From NCBI GenBank assembly GCA_026396835.1, contig JAPLWA010000004.1:310001-374000 (forward strand): a stretch of 64,000 nucleotides of DNA, given 5' to 3'. The notes below the pieces were generated by a model. It worked only from the letters and a program-made list of their open reading frames with translations, searched no databases and was not told the DNA's origin. A program made the translations under genes and the position numbers. Positions 24,323 through 32,541 of the stretch are shown piece after piece (position 1 is the stretch's first letter; the number at the start of each line of letters is the position of its first letter). The DNA is from Candidatus Falkowbacteria bacterium (GTDB lineage Bacteria; Patescibacteriota; Patescibacteriia; Patescibacteriales; Patescibacteriaceae).

Positions 24323-25771
24323 TTAATCAATTAGTTCTTCACCGTCCTTGCCTTTGATTGATAAAATAAAACCCTTAATATCATCTCGCGTCACAGCACG
24401 GAAAACATAAACCGCTACAACATAGACTAAACCAGCAATTGCAATCGTAATAAATGGATTTAGATGACTCTTAATTAATTCAACAACTAAAAGCATAGTT
24501 AAACCAGCAGCCAAGATCTTAAACAATGACCATAAAATTGCGCGCCAATGTAGTTTTGTAATTTGTGGAATAACAACCCAACCTAAAACCAACATTAAAA
24601 TACTGGTCACTAAAGTTGTTATACAAGCACCAAGCACGCCGTAACGAGGAATTAAAACAAGATTTAAAACAGCGCTTACAATGGCGGTAATTGTCATGTT
24701 AATAGTATTTCTTTTCTGACGGTCGCAGGCATTTAACATTGAACCAACCGGAAAACCTAAAAACATGAACGGCGCCGCCATCATAGAAATTCTTAGCAGC
24801 AGACCGGTTTCAGAATATTGTTCTTTAAATAGCAAAACTATTTTATCAGCCATAGCAAATGAACCAAGACTAACTGGAATAGCTAAAAGTAAACAATAAG
24901 TAATAGCTTTTTCGAAAGCTAAGGCTAATTTTTCTCGGTTACTATGCCAATAAGTACTCAACACTGGATATAGCGAAGCTACAAAAGCCATCGGTAGAAA
25001 TTGCAAAGCCACGATTATTTTGAACGGGACTTGATACAAACCAACAGCTTTATCCCCTGCTAGCTTAAATAATAAAACTGAATCAAAGTAAGTATAGAAA
25101 CGTTGAACAATAACAAAGAGACCAAATGGCAGAGCCATGGAAAATAACTTCTTTATAAGCGGCTTATCCCAAATTGGAGTAACTGATAATTTCCAAAACA
25201 GTTTTATAACCGAAAAAGAATAAACAAAATTGAAAATACTGGCGATTAGTAAAGCTGCCATCAAATAATTAATTGATCCACCTCTATCTAAAATTACTAA
25301 ACTCAAAACTAAAATAATCAGCTGGAATATAATTGAAGAAATACTCTCAAATTTTAAATTATGAAAACCTCGGGACACTGAATAAAAAATACCAGTAAAA
25401 CTATCAAACACCATGGCAAGAGATGAAATGTAAATCAATTGCTTAATAATTGGACTGTAGCCCCAAGCAAAAGACCAAGCCACAACAGCTAAAACAGTTA
25501 ATATAGCTAATGGTAATTTTACAGCTATAGTGCTCGCTAAAATTGATCTAGCTTTTTCAGGATATTTAGCAACTTCGCGTGTAACAACATTACTTAAACC
25601 AAGATCAATAAAAATTGAAAAGATTGAAGTAATAGACAAAGCAAAATAGTACTGACCCAAATCAGCTGGTCCTAAAGCTCGCGCGTAAATCGTAAAATAA
25701 GTTAATGATATTATTTTTTGTAATACCAAAGCGAGTGTAAAATATGAAGTATTTTTTGCAATGTTGGCCAT
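24323..25771 (-). CDS. Wzx-type polysaccharide flippase (MOP superfamily)
   Basis: From the ATG at 25771 (MANIAKNTSYFTLAL) the protein has 482 residues; the TTG at 25792 overlaps the upstream gene and is unlikely. Twelve to fourteen hydrophobic helices and the start region YFTLALVLQKIISLTYFTIYARALGPADLGQYYFA fit the polysaccharide biosynthesis branch of MOP exporters. It would flip lipid-linked glycan units to the outer face for the O-antigen ligase-like enzyme encoded downstream in the operon. Confidence 0.92.
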   Translation of the reverse strand: MANIAKNTSYFTLALVLQKIISLTYFTIYARALGPADLGQYYFALSITSIFSIFIDLGLSNVVTREVAKYPEKARSILASTIAVKLPLAILTVLAVVAWSFAWGYSPIIKQLIYISSLAMVFDSFTGIFYSVSRGFHNLKFESISSIIFQLIILVLSLVILDRGGSINYLMAALLIASIFNFVYSFSVIKLFWKLSVTPIWDKPLIKKLFSMALPFGLFVIVQRFYTYFDSVLLFKLAGDKAVGLYQVPFKIIVALQFLPMAFVASLYPVLSTYWHSNREKLALAFEKAITYCLLLAIPVSLGSFAMADKIVLLFKEQYSETGLLLRISMMAAPFMFLGFPVGSMLNACDRQKRNTINMTITAIVSAVLNLVLIPRYGVLGACITTLVTSILMLVLGWVVIPQITKLHWRAILWSLFKILAAGLTMLLVVELIKSHLNPFITIAIAGLVYVVAVYVFRAVTRDDIKGFILSIKGKDGEELID

Positions 25772-25772
25772 A

Positions 25773-26786
25773 TTAAATAGTGCGTGATTCAATTAAGCTT
25801 TCTATAATCTTCTTTGGCTTTTTATTCTTAAGAACAATCTCTTGCATAGCTAGTAAAAACGGATAAGACGAAAAATCTTTGCACAACTTTTTTAAAATCG
25901 AAATAGAGGTTAGACCTTCAACGGTTCTATTTCGCTTAGCCATATCGGCTTTAGCTTGATTAACTGTCATGCCTTTGCCAACCAAGTAGCCGAATTCCCT
26001 ATTTCTAGTTTTGCCAGTACAACTCATCCATAAATCATTACCCCAACATTGGCTATCCATGCTAAAAGTATCTAGGTGCCCACGCAATTCTTTGACTACA
26101 AAACGTTCAACCTCGCGACTAAAACGTGAAATAAAAAATGTCTCTGAGCCATACGGCCAACCTAAGCCTGAAACCAATCCGGCAAAGATAGACACAATAT
26201 TTTTAAAAGCCCCGCAGTATTCAGCGCCGCTTACATCGGATGTTTTATATAAACGTAAATTCGGTGAAGCTAATAAATCCTCGGTTACTTTTAAGGCTGG
26301 CTTATTGTAGGAAGCAATCGTAGCGCCTAAAGGATGAGAATTATACAAATCATCAGCAATTGTACCGCCGGCAAAATAAACGTATGAATGAGTATGTTTA
26401 AGATGCTTTTTAATAATCAACTCTAATCTACTACCGGTTTTGGCGTCCAGTGCCTTAGCCGCGTTTATTACAATAAGTTTTTTTCTAGAGCGTTTTGTCT
26501 TACTAAGAATTCTTACAATCTCAGGAATCGCATTAGCTGTTACTGCTAAAATCAAAATATCAGCCTTGTCAAAAATGTCAGACGGAGATTCAGGCAAAAG
26601 GACTTGTTTAGAAATAGATTGATCAAGTTGATGACGAGGATGACTTCTTTTTTTACGTAAAGAATCCATGACCTTTTTATCACGATCATAGCCGGCTATA
26701 ACATAAGAAGACCGTTTGTGACGATCTAAATGCTTAAGGATGGCATACCCAAAAGCGCCTAATCCATAGACAAATACTACTGGCAT
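25773..26786 (-). CDS. gpsA: NAD(P)-dependent glycerol-3-phosphate dehydrogenase-like protein
   Basis: The protein has 337 residues. The N-terminal Rossmann fold begins VYGLGAFGYAILKHL; LILAVTANAIPEIVR and AGGTIADDLYNSHPLGATIAS correspond to the GpsA nucleotide and substrate regions. The C-terminal catalytic domain has EYCGAFKNIVSIFAGL with the active Lys, and DLWMSCTGKTRNREFG. It makes sn-glycerol 3-phosphate for lipid or teichoic-type polymers. It heads the polysaccharide operon, so a glycan role is possible. Several usual residues differ, so the substrate could differ. Confidence 0.8.
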   Translation of the reverse strand: MPVVFVYGLGAFGYAILKHLDRHKRSSYVIAGYDRDKKVMDSLRKKRSHPRHQLDQSISKQVLLPESPSDIFDKADILILAVTANAIPEIVRILSKTKRSRKKLIVINAAKALDAKTGSRLELIIKKHLKHTHSYVYFAGGTIADDLYNSHPLGATIASYNKPALKVTEDLLASPNLRLYKTSDVSGAEYCGAFKNIVSIFAGLVSGLGWPYGSETFFISRFSREVERFVVKELRGHLDTFSMDSQCWGNDLWMSCTGKTRNREFGYLVGKGMTVNQAKADMAKRNRTVEGLTSISILKKLCKDFSSYPFLLAMQEIVLKNKKPKKIIESLIESRTI

Positions 26787-26831
26787 AATAGCTTAATAGT
26801 ATCATTTTTAAGGCTTATTTAGCAATAAAAA

Positions 26832-26855
26832 ACGGCAGAATCACTGTTCTGCCGT
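26832..26855. terminator. Hairpin terminator
   Basis: ACGGCAGAA (26832-26840) pairs perfectly with TTCTGCCGT (26847-26855). The minus strand continues TTTTTTATTG, so it would end the transcript of the gene at 26879-27262. Confidence 0.75.
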
Positions 26856-26878
26856 AATAACACATTATCAAAATTCGA

Positions 26879-27262
26879 TTATCTATTACATTTTTCTATA
26901 TGCTCTCTGAGGGCTTTATTTTTTTGTCCCTCTTTGTGCCTTTCATTAATTTTTCTTTCATTTTTATCATTAGCAGCCTTCCTTAGCTCCTCTATTGTTA
27001 AATGTAGACTGTTATAATATAAGTTATTAGTCACGCCCCACAAATATTTTTCAATATCCGAAGCTAACTTAACGAACAACCACCTGTCTTTTACAAAGAT
27101 AAAATGATAAAGTTTCCTAAGAATCGCGAATATAGCCAGTACTAATACAGTTAACACGAGATATACCATGAGCGGTGAAGGTTTATCAATGACACCGATA
27201 AATGATACGGCTAATATTACAACCAAAATGTTGTAAATTAAATTATAAATTAATCTTTTCAT
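26879..27262 (-). CDS. Two-helix membrane protein of unknown function
   Basis: The protein has 127 residues. Two N-terminal transmembrane helices (IYNILVVILAVSFIGVID; LMVYLVLTVLVLAIFAIL) are followed by a soluble helical tail rich in Lys, Arg and Glu (IEELRKAANDKNERKINERHKEGQ), probably a coiled coil on the cytoplasmic side. I do not recognise a family. It is a one-gene unit, with a terminator downstream at 26832-26855. Confidence 0.6.
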   Translation of the reverse strand: MKRLIYNLIYNILVVILAVSFIGVIDKPSPLMVYLVLTVLVLAIFAILRKLYHFIFVKDRWLFVKLASDIEKYLWGVTNNLYYNSLHLTIEELRKAANDKNERKINERHKEGQKNKALREHIEKCNR

Positions 27263-27415
27263 TATTAATGATTTTAAATTAACAAATATATAAGTTATTT
27301 TAAGCTCCTAAAATTTAAGAGATTAGAAAAACCTATATACCATTATTCAAAATCCGTCTTTCAAAGAACTTGTTGATACAAGACAATACCATTCTATTAT
27401 ATTTTTGTCAATACA

Positions 27416-27444
27416 AAAAGACCCTCTAAAATAGAGGGTCTTTT
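27416..27444 (-). terminator. Terminator of the ribosomal protein operon
   Basis: A perfect 13-bp stem, AAAAGACCCTCTA/TAGAGGGTCTTTT, has a three-base loop and T runs on either side. It lies 14 bp after the rpsI stop. Confidence 0.92.
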
Positions 27445-27457
27445 GAAATAATTTAAA

Positions 27458-27904
27458 TTAACGCTTGCTCCACTGTGGGGCTTTGCGAGCTTTTTTCAAA
27501 CCTGGTTTCTTTCTTTCTTTCTTACGAGCATCACGAGTTAACCAGCGTTGAGCTTTTAATACTGGACGCAATTCAACATCAAGTACTAATAAAGCGCGAG
27601 CAATACCATGACGAAGAGCTTCAGCTTGACCTTGCTTTCCACCACCACAAACCATAGCTGTAATATCAAATTGACCTTCTAAAGAAGTTCCCTTTAAAGG
27701 ATCTTGAATAATCATCTGCATTAGTGGAGTCTTGAAATATTCAGCCATTGGAGCACCATTAACAGTAATAACTCCTTTGCCACCCTTAAATAAGCGAACA
27801 CGCGCAGAAGCTGTTTTACGCTTACCAATTGTTTGGATGTAAGTTCCAGCTGGTGCGTCAGCCTTCACTTTCTTAACTACAGTTTTAGTCTTAACTTCAG
27901 TCAT
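27458..27904 (-). CDS. rpsI: 30S ribosomal protein S9
   Basis: The protein has 148 residues. Family marks are GKRKTASARVRLFKGG, VNGAPMAEYF, VCGGGKQGQAEALRHGIARAL and the basic end RDARKKERKKPGLKKARKAPQWSKR, whose last Lys-Arg reaches the P-site tRNA. A 20-residue N-terminal extension precedes the S9 core. It is the last gene of the infA-to-rpsI operon, 6 bp after rplM. Confidence 0.97.
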   Translation of the reverse strand: MTEVKTKTVVKKVKADAPAGTYIQTIGKRKTASARVRLFKGGKGVITVNGAPMAEYFKTPLMQMIIQDPLKGTSLEGQFDITAMVCGGGKQGQAEALRHGIARALLVLDVELRPVLKAQRWLTRDARKKERKKPGLKKARKAPQWSKR

Positions 27905-27910
27905 AGTCGT

Positions 27911-28273
27911 TTATTTGATAATCAAACGCTTAATCATAGCGGGACGCAACCTGTTGTCAGGCAACATTTCATGAACCGCGCGGCGCAAAATTTCATCTGG
28001 TTTATTTTTAAAAATGTCAGCTATCTTTCTTGTCTTCAAACCACCTGGGTAACCAGAATAATGATGATAAACTTTTTGTTCCATTTTCTTTCCTGAGAAC
28101 TTTACCTTTGAGACATTTGAAACTTCAACAATATCACCGCCATCAATATGTGGTTCAAAAGTAACCTTATGTTTACCACGCAATAATGTGGCAATTTTAC
28201 TTGCCAAACGACCCATGGTCTGATCAGTGGCGTCAATCTTTATTCTGTCGCGATTAATAGCTGGTCTAGGCAT
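27911..28273 (-). CDS. rplM: 50S ribosomal protein L13
   Basis: The protein has 120 residues, shorter than the usual 142 or so. It shows DATDQTMGRLASKIATLLRGKHK, VEVSNVSKVKFSGKKMEQKVYHHYSGYPGGLK and RAVHEMLPDNRLRPAMIKRL. L13 is an early assembly protein of the large subunit. It directly precedes rpsI, the usual pair, and follows rplQ after 4 bp. Confidence 0.97.
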   Translation of the reverse strand: MPRPAINRDRIKIDATDQTMGRLASKIATLLRGKHKVTFEPHIDGGDIVEVSNVSKVKFSGKKMEQKVYHHYSGYPGGLKTRKIADIFKNKPDEILRRAVHEMLPDNRLRPAMIKRLIIK

Positions 28274-28277
28274 ATAT

Positions 28278-28628
28278 TTATACTAATTCAATTTGAACGA
28301 CGCTAGCGCCGTCTCCAACACGTGAACCTAACTTAACAATTCTGGTGTAACCACCTTTACGTGTCTTATAACGCTCACCTAAAACATCCATAGCTTTCTT
28401 AACAGCTAAAGGCTGAGGCAAAGTACTGATCAATTGACGACGAGCAGCCAAATCACCGGCTTTAGAAACTGTAATCAAATGCTCAACCAAGGAACGAACT
28501 GTCTTGGCCTTGGCTTCAGTTGTTTTAACTTTTTCGTACATTAAAACGCTAGCCGCGAGGTTACGAAGCATCATCTCTCGAGGAGCTTTCTTACGATCTA
28601 AAATTTTTCCTTTATTACGGTGACGCAT
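28278..28628 (-). CDS. rplQ: 50S ribosomal protein L17
   Basis: The protein has 116 residues. It begins MRHRNKGKILDRKKAPREMMLRNLAASVLMYEKVKTTEAKAKTVR and ends with the GGYTRIVKLGSRVGDGASVVQIELV core, both standard for L17. It lies near the peptide exit tunnel. It is 6 bp downstream of rpoA, the conserved rpoA-rplQ order. Confidence 0.97.
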   Translation of the reverse strand: MRHRNKGKILDRKKAPREMMLRNLAASVLMYEKVKTTEAKAKTVRSLVEHLITVSKAGDLAARRQLISTLPQPLAVKKAMDVLGERYKTRKGGYTRIVKLGSRVGDGASVVQIELV

Positions 28629-28634
28629 AATGTG

Positions 28635-29468
28635 TTATATTTTTTTACTCTTTTTAACTTTAGCAACTGGAGCTTCTTCAGTTTCATCAGCAACCACTTC
28701 TTCAGCAGCAACTTCCTCAGTCATAGCTTCGGCAGGTTCAGCAACTTCTTCTGTAAGGTCAGCTACTGGATTATTGCTAATTTCTTTCAAACCTGTAAAT
28801 TGATCAATCAAAGTGTCGTTAGCATAACGGAAAGCATCTTCAAAAGAAACAGTTCCGTCAGTTTCCATATCAAGTACTAATTTTTCCCAGTTGACCATTT
28901 TACCAACACGAACGTTTTGAATAGCTAATGAGACATGTAGAACTGGTGAAAAAATTGAATCAATTTCAATGTAACCAAGTTCTTTCTTACCTTCTTCACG
29001 GCTTTCAATTGTTTCATAGCCAAATCCGCGGCGTACAAAAATCTCCATATTTAACTTTCCGCTCATATCGGTGATATGGGCAATAACTAAATCTGGATTG
29101 ACAACTTGAACACCAGCTTGCTTTTCAACATCTTTAGCAGTGACTTCCTTTTCACCAAAAGCTGATAGTGTTAAACGAACTTCATCGACACCTTCATCAA
29201 GTTTAAAACGGATCTTTTTTAAATTAAGCATGATTTCCAAAACGTCTTCTTTAACATTTGGAATAGCCATAAATTCATGACTAGCACCTTCAATCTTGGC
29301 TCCAATCACGGCAATACCAGGCAAAGAAGCTAAGAGAACACGACGCAAAGCATTACCAACAGTTGTTCCATAGCCAGGGGCTAATGGCTCAACGATAACT
29401 TGGCCTTGATTTAATACGTCACCAGGGACGAATGATATCTTCTTAGGTAAAGCGATTATGTGTTGCAT
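28635..29468 (-). CDS. rpoA: RNA polymerase alpha subunit lacking a recognisable C-terminal domain
   Basis: From the ATG at 29468 (MQHIIALPKKISF) the protein has 277 residues; a TTG 13 codons earlier is not the likely start. The assembly domain is complete: LAPGYGTTVGNALRRVLLASLPG, FMAIPNVKEDVLEIMLNLKKI, FSPVLHVSLAIQNVRVGK and YANDTLIDQF. After LKEISNNPVAD there is only a low-complexity acidic tail (EEVAEPAEAMTEEVAAEE) ending KVKKSKKI. The usual helix-hairpin-helix alpha-CTD that binds UP elements and activators is not seen. Confidence 0.95.
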   Translation of the reverse strand: MQHIIALPKKISFVPGDVLNQGQVIVEPLAPGYGTTVGNALRRVLLASLPGIAVIGAKIEGASHEFMAIPNVKEDVLEIMLNLKKIRFKLDEGVDEVRLTLSAFGEKEVTAKDVEKQAGVQVVNPDLVIAHITDMSGKLNMEIFVRRGFGYETIESREEGKKELGYIEIDSIFSPVLHVSLAIQNVRVGKMVNWEKLVLDMETDGTVSFEDAFRYANDTLIDQFTGLKEISNNPVADLTEEVAEPAEAMTEEVAAEEVVADETEEAPVAKVKKSKKI

Positions 29469-29509
29469 ATGGCTTAAAATAGCAGGCCCAAAGGGCTTTA
29501 ATATCAAAA

Positions 29510-30034
29510 TTAACGGGAATAGAATTCAACGATCAACTGACTGTTGATAGATTGATCTAAATCTTCTTTCTTTGGTTCACCAAGAATCTTACCTGACATT
29601 TCCTTTGGATCGAAATTTAACCAACCAGGAATATTGGCTTTCTTTAATCTTTCTTCAAGATTTACAAAAGTTTTCTTTTCTTTCTTATTCTTACGAACAG
29701 CAATAACATCATTAGGCTTTACTTGGTAAGAAGGAATGTTTACTTTTTGGTCATTAACTAAAAACTGAGCATGGCTTACCATTTGACGAGCTTGAGCGCG
29801 GGTAATAGCTAAACCAAAACGGTAAATAACATTATCTAAACGCATTTCTAAAAGACGCAATAAACTTTCACCAGCATCACTGCTTTTCTTTTGTCCTTTT
29901 AGGTAGGTTAGTTTAAATTGTTTTTCGCGCAAACCATACATTTCCTTAGTCTTCTGCTTTTCGCGTAATTGAAGACCGTAAGTACTTTGCTTCTTTGGTC
30001 GAGCTGAGCTCTGTTGTTTTGCTAATGGAGACAT
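29510..30034 (-). CDS. rpsD: 30S ribosomal protein S4
   Basis: The protein has 174 residues, shorter than the usual 200 or so, with the N-terminal part reduced. The S4 RNA-binding region is clear: RLDNVIYRFGLAITRAQARQMVSHAQFLVNDQKVNIPSYQVKPNDVI, and the end has GEPKKEDLDQSINSQLIVEFYSR. It binds 16S rRNA early in assembly. It stands 2 to 41 bp before rpoA depending on the rpoA start, in the conserved order rpsM-rpsK-rpsD-rpoA. Confidence 0.97.
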   Translation of the reverse strand: MSPLAKQQSSARPKKQSTYGLQLREKQKTKEMYGLREKQFKLTYLKGQKKSSDAGESLLRLLEMRLDNVIYRFGLAITRAQARQMVSHAQFLVNDQKVNIPSYQVKPNDVIAVRKNKKEKKTFVNLEERLKKANIPGWLNFDPKEMSGKILGEPKKEDLDQSINSQLIVEFYSR

Positions 30035-30046
30035 AAAATCTTTAAC

Positions 30047-30613
30047 TTAAACGCGACGCGGTTTGCGTGAGCGGCAACCATTGTGTGGTAAAGGAGTAAT
30101 ATCTTTAATGTAAGTAATGTTTAAACCATTGGCATTCAAAGCTCTGACAGCTGATTCGCGGCCAGTACCAACACCTTTAACAAAAACTTTAACTTCTGAT
30201 AGACCATATTCTTCCTTAGCTTTATCAACTGCAATACGAGTAATAATCTGAGCGGCGTATGGAGTAGCTTTCTTTGGTCCTTTGAAACCAGCCAAACCTG
30301 CATTAGCCCAAGATAAAACGTTTCCATCATTATCAGTCAGGGTAATAACAGTGTTGTTGTAAGTTGATCGAACAAAAGCCTTACCAGAGCTAACACGCTT
30401 CTTTTCAGTCTTTTTCTTACGCTTACCTTTCATTGGAGTACGGGCAGCTTTCTGTTTTTCTAATTTCTTCTTAATTTCTTCTGGTAATTCTTCAGCACCT
30501 GAAGCATCAGAATCATTCTTTGTTTCTGGTACAACTTCAATAGCAGTACCATCGTCAATGATCTCTTCTTTAACTTCCTTAACTTCTTTAGTTGTCTTCT
30601 TTTCTTCTGTCAT
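30047..30613 (-). CDS. rpsK: 30S ribosomal protein S11 with acidic N-terminal extension
   Basis: The protein has 188 residues. The S11 core runs from about residue 70: SSGKAFVRSTYNNTVITLTDNDGNVLSWANAG, FKGPKKATPYAAQ, VKGVGTGRESAVRALNANG and ITPLPHNGCRSRKPRRV. Before it lies an extension of about 65 residues that goes from acidic (EEIIDDGTAIEVVPE) to strongly basic (MKGKRKKKTEKKR). An internal Met at that basic stretch is a possible alternative start, but the upstream frame is open and sensible. S11 lines the platform near the E site. Confidence 0.96.
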   Translation of the reverse strand: MTEEKKTTKEVKEVKEEIIDDGTAIEVVPETKNDSDASGAEELPEEIKKKLEKQKAARTPMKGKRKKKTEKKRVSSGKAFVRSTYNNTVITLTDNDGNVLSWANAGLAGFKGPKKATPYAAQIITRIAVDKAKEEYGLSEVKVFVKGVGTGRESAVRALNANGLNITYIKDITPLPHNGCRSRKPRRV

Positions 30614-30626
30614 AGTAATAAAATGG

Positions 30627-30677
30627 CTAAATGGTTAATCGTTAAAGCTTTTAACAATTAGCCACTTAACCATTTAG
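30627..30677. promoter_or_regulatory. Perfect inverted repeat between rpsM and rpsK
   Basis: CTAAATGGTTAA (30627-30638) pairs perfectly with TTAACCATTTAG (30666-30677). An overlapping TGGCTAA/TTAGCCA pair (30624-30630/30658-30664) offers an alternative fold. It fills most of the only gap above 60 bp inside this part of the operon and may tune expression of the genes downstream of rpsM. Confidence 0.45.
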
Positions 30678-30680
30678 TAA

Positions 30681-31073
30681 TTAAGTCTTTTGGGCTGACA
30701 TCTTCTTACCTGAAGTAGCTGTACGACGAACGTTGCCGCGAACTGTGCGGTTATTAGTCTTAGTACGCTGACCACGAACTGGTAAGTGTTTAGTGTGACG
30801 AGAGCCACGGTATGAACCAATATCTTTCAAGCGCTTAATGTTAGCTGAAACTTCACGTCTTAGGTCGCCTTCGACTTTCATGTCTTTTTCAATCAAAACG
30901 CGCAAACGGTTAACATCTTCTTCTTTAAGATCTTTAACTCTAGTATTTTTATCAATCTTAGCAGCTGCTAAAACTTTGTTAGAAGTTACTCTGCCGATAC
31001 CATAAACATAAGTCAACGCGATTTCAACGCGTTTCTCATTTGGGATCATTACTCCTGCAATACGTACTGCCAT
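30681..31073 (-). CDS. rpsM: 30S ribosomal protein S13
   Basis: The protein has 130 residues. It reads [28 protein letters not shown] at the start, then [15 protein letters not shown], and closes with the basic [28 protein letters not shown] tail typical of S13, which contacts the P-site tRNA and bridges to the large subunit. It follows rpmJ after 2 bp. Confidence 0.97.
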   Translation of the reverse strand: MAVRIAGVMIPNEKRVEIALTYVYGIGRVTSNKVLAAAKIDKNTRVKDLKEEDVNRLRVLIEKDMKVEGDLRREVSANIKRLKDIGSYRGSRHTKHLPVRGQRTKTNNRTVRGNVRRTATSGKKMSAQKT

Positions 31074-31075
31074 AG

Positions 31076-31189
31076 TTATCCTTGACGTTGCTTATGTTTA
31101 GGAGTTTTACAAATAACCATAACTCGTCCTTTACGACGAATTGTTTTACAGTCTTTGCAAATTTTCTTAACAGAAGCTCGTACTTTCAT
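31076..31189 (-). CDS. rpmJ: 50S ribosomal protein L36
   Basis: The gene has 37 codons, starting at the ATG at 31189. The protein reads [17 protein letters not shown] then [24 protein letters not shown], the later Cys and the His make the L36 zinc site. It lies between infA and rpsM, its usual place. Confidence 0.96.
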   Translation of the reverse strand: MKVRASVKKICKDCKTIRRKGRVMVICKTPKHKQRQG

Positions 31190-31199
31190 GATAAATAAA

Positions 31200-31424
31200 T
31201 TAGAGTCGGTAAGTGATACGGCCCTTAGTTAGATCATAAGGACTCATCTCAACCTTAACGCGGTCACCTGGAGCAATGCGGATTTTAAACATCCTCATTT
31301 TCCCAGATAGATGAGCCAATATTTCATGGCCGTTATCCAGTTTTAATTTGAAGGTAGCGGCTGGCATAAGTTCCAACACTTCCCCTTCCATTTCAATAAA
31401 ATCTTTTGAATTGTTCTCTGACAT
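31200..31424 (-). CDS. infA: Translation initiation factor IF-1
   Basis: From the ATG at 31424 ([18 protein letters not shown]) the protein has 74 residues, the standard size. The frame is open further upstream to 31466, but that would place the start in the leader. The OB fold is evident: [60 protein letters not shown]. It occupies the A site during initiation. It is the first gene of the operon, about 95 bp after a consensus promoter. Confidence 0.97.
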   Translation of the reverse strand: MSENNSKDFIEMEGEVLELMPAATFKLKLDNGHEILAHLSGKMRMFKIRIAPGDRVKVEMSPYDLTKGRITYRL

Positions 31425-31526
31425 CAAAACGACAAAAATTTTGGCAAATGTTAAATCTTTTACCAAAATTTCTTATTTAAGAAAATGTAAAATTGAGAAA
31501 TTTTCAATATTTTTACGTGTAGAACT

Positions 31527-31555
31527 ATTATAGAGGCAAATTAAAATAGTGTCAA
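31527..31555 (-). promoter_or_regulatory. Consensus sigma70 promoter of the infA-rpsI operon
   Basis: On the minus strand TTGACA (31555-31550) and TATAAT (31532-31527) are separated by 17 bp, a perfect match to consensus. Transcription would begin near 31520, leaving a leader of about 95 nt. Confidence 0.92.
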
Positions 31556-31617
31556 GAGACTTAAGGCTCTTAATTTATCTAATTAATAATTAACTAATAT
31601 TAGCCAAATATTTAAGA

Positions 31618-32517
31618 CTAAGCATTATACACTTCTTTCACTCTTTTACCCTCTTCAATAATTTCTTGCAAAATATTCAGCGGAACTGCCTTTTCAAATG
31701 AATAAATAACTTCTCCGTTCGTTTTAGATCTCTTTTCAAAAGATATAAAAACAATCTTTTCTTCATTGTATTTTCCGATATCTACAGAGAAGCCTTCGGT
31801 TTCACTAAAGCACTGCGAATCTAAGACTTTCACAAATTCGTCTCGCTCTGCCTTGCCCAAGGTCTTTTCGATAACTTTGGCAACGAATGATTCACATAAA
31901 CCCCTATGAGTTCCCAGAAAACGCTCTAAAGTCGAAGAATCATACTCCTCTGGCTTTGACTCAAGTATAGATTCCCAGTTATCAACGGCCTTGAGATATT
32001 TTTCAATAACCTGAGCAATTTGACTAGCCATACGAGAGTAAGTAGCTCCGCCTTCATCGTTTAACATTTCAGCAATATAATCACTTTCCTCAACCAAAAA
32101 TTTTAATGGTTCTTTTCTATCAAAAGACTCTCGCAATTTAAGATGATAGCCAGTTTCATGACTATTCTTAAACGCTAATCGATCATCTTGTCCTAGACGG
32201 CTGCCATATTTAAGATCTTGATTAACCTGCTCACTTGTTTCAATTAAACTATCAGTCTCCATATCACCACCAAAAGCCATCAACAGGGCTGTTTCTTTGG
32301 TACGATCATCTTTATCAGCAAAAGCTAAGGCATAGCTGTCTTTGGCGTGAAATTTAGATTTAGCCAATTCCCTGCCTTCCTGAGTTAGCTGAACATCTTT
32401 ATTTTCCTTATTACCCCGCGGCTCTTTTATTGAATGCCTGAAAAAATTCAAAATAATTCTTGGGACTACTAATTTTTCTTTATTCAATTGCTCGAAGTGA
32501 TCAAAATTTTTAGCCAT
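31618..32517 (-). CDS. Histidine phosphatase superfamily-like protein
   Basis: The protein has 299 residues. ILNFFRHSIKEPRG and QLTQEGRELAKSKF match the phosphoglycerate mutase/histidine phosphatase start (normally RHG...LTxxG). FADKDDRTKETALLMAFGG fits the second conserved Arg with ETA. GTHRGLCESF would supply the later His. The catalytic RHG is RHS here. The mid region is helical and unfamiliar. It may act on a phosphorylated small molecule or protein; the substrate is unknown. It lies 24 bp downstream of alaS and may share its transcript. Confidence 0.65.
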   Translation of the reverse strand: MAKNFDHFEQLNKEKLVVPRIILNFFRHSIKEPRGNKENKDVQLTQEGRELAKSKFHAKDSYALAFADKDDRTKETALLMAFGGDMETDSLIETSEQVNQDLKYGSRLGQDDRLAFKNSHETGYHLKLRESFDRKEPLKFLVEESDYIAEMLNDEGGATYSRMASQIAQVIEKYLKAVDNWESILESKPEEYDSSTLERFLGTHRGLCESFVAKVIEKTLGKAERDEFVKVLDSQCFSETEGFSVDIGKYNEEKIVFISFEKRSKTNGEVIYSFEKAVPLNILQEIIEEGKRVKEVYNA

Positions 32518-32541
32518 AAAATTATATTATGATTTAATTTT

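Noticed and set aside
25771-25792. TTG start of the flippase, and similar TTG starts of lysS, rpoA, the GT4 at 23236 and the gene at 52199
   Set aside because: In each case an ATG a little downstream fits promoter, ribosome site or family length better.
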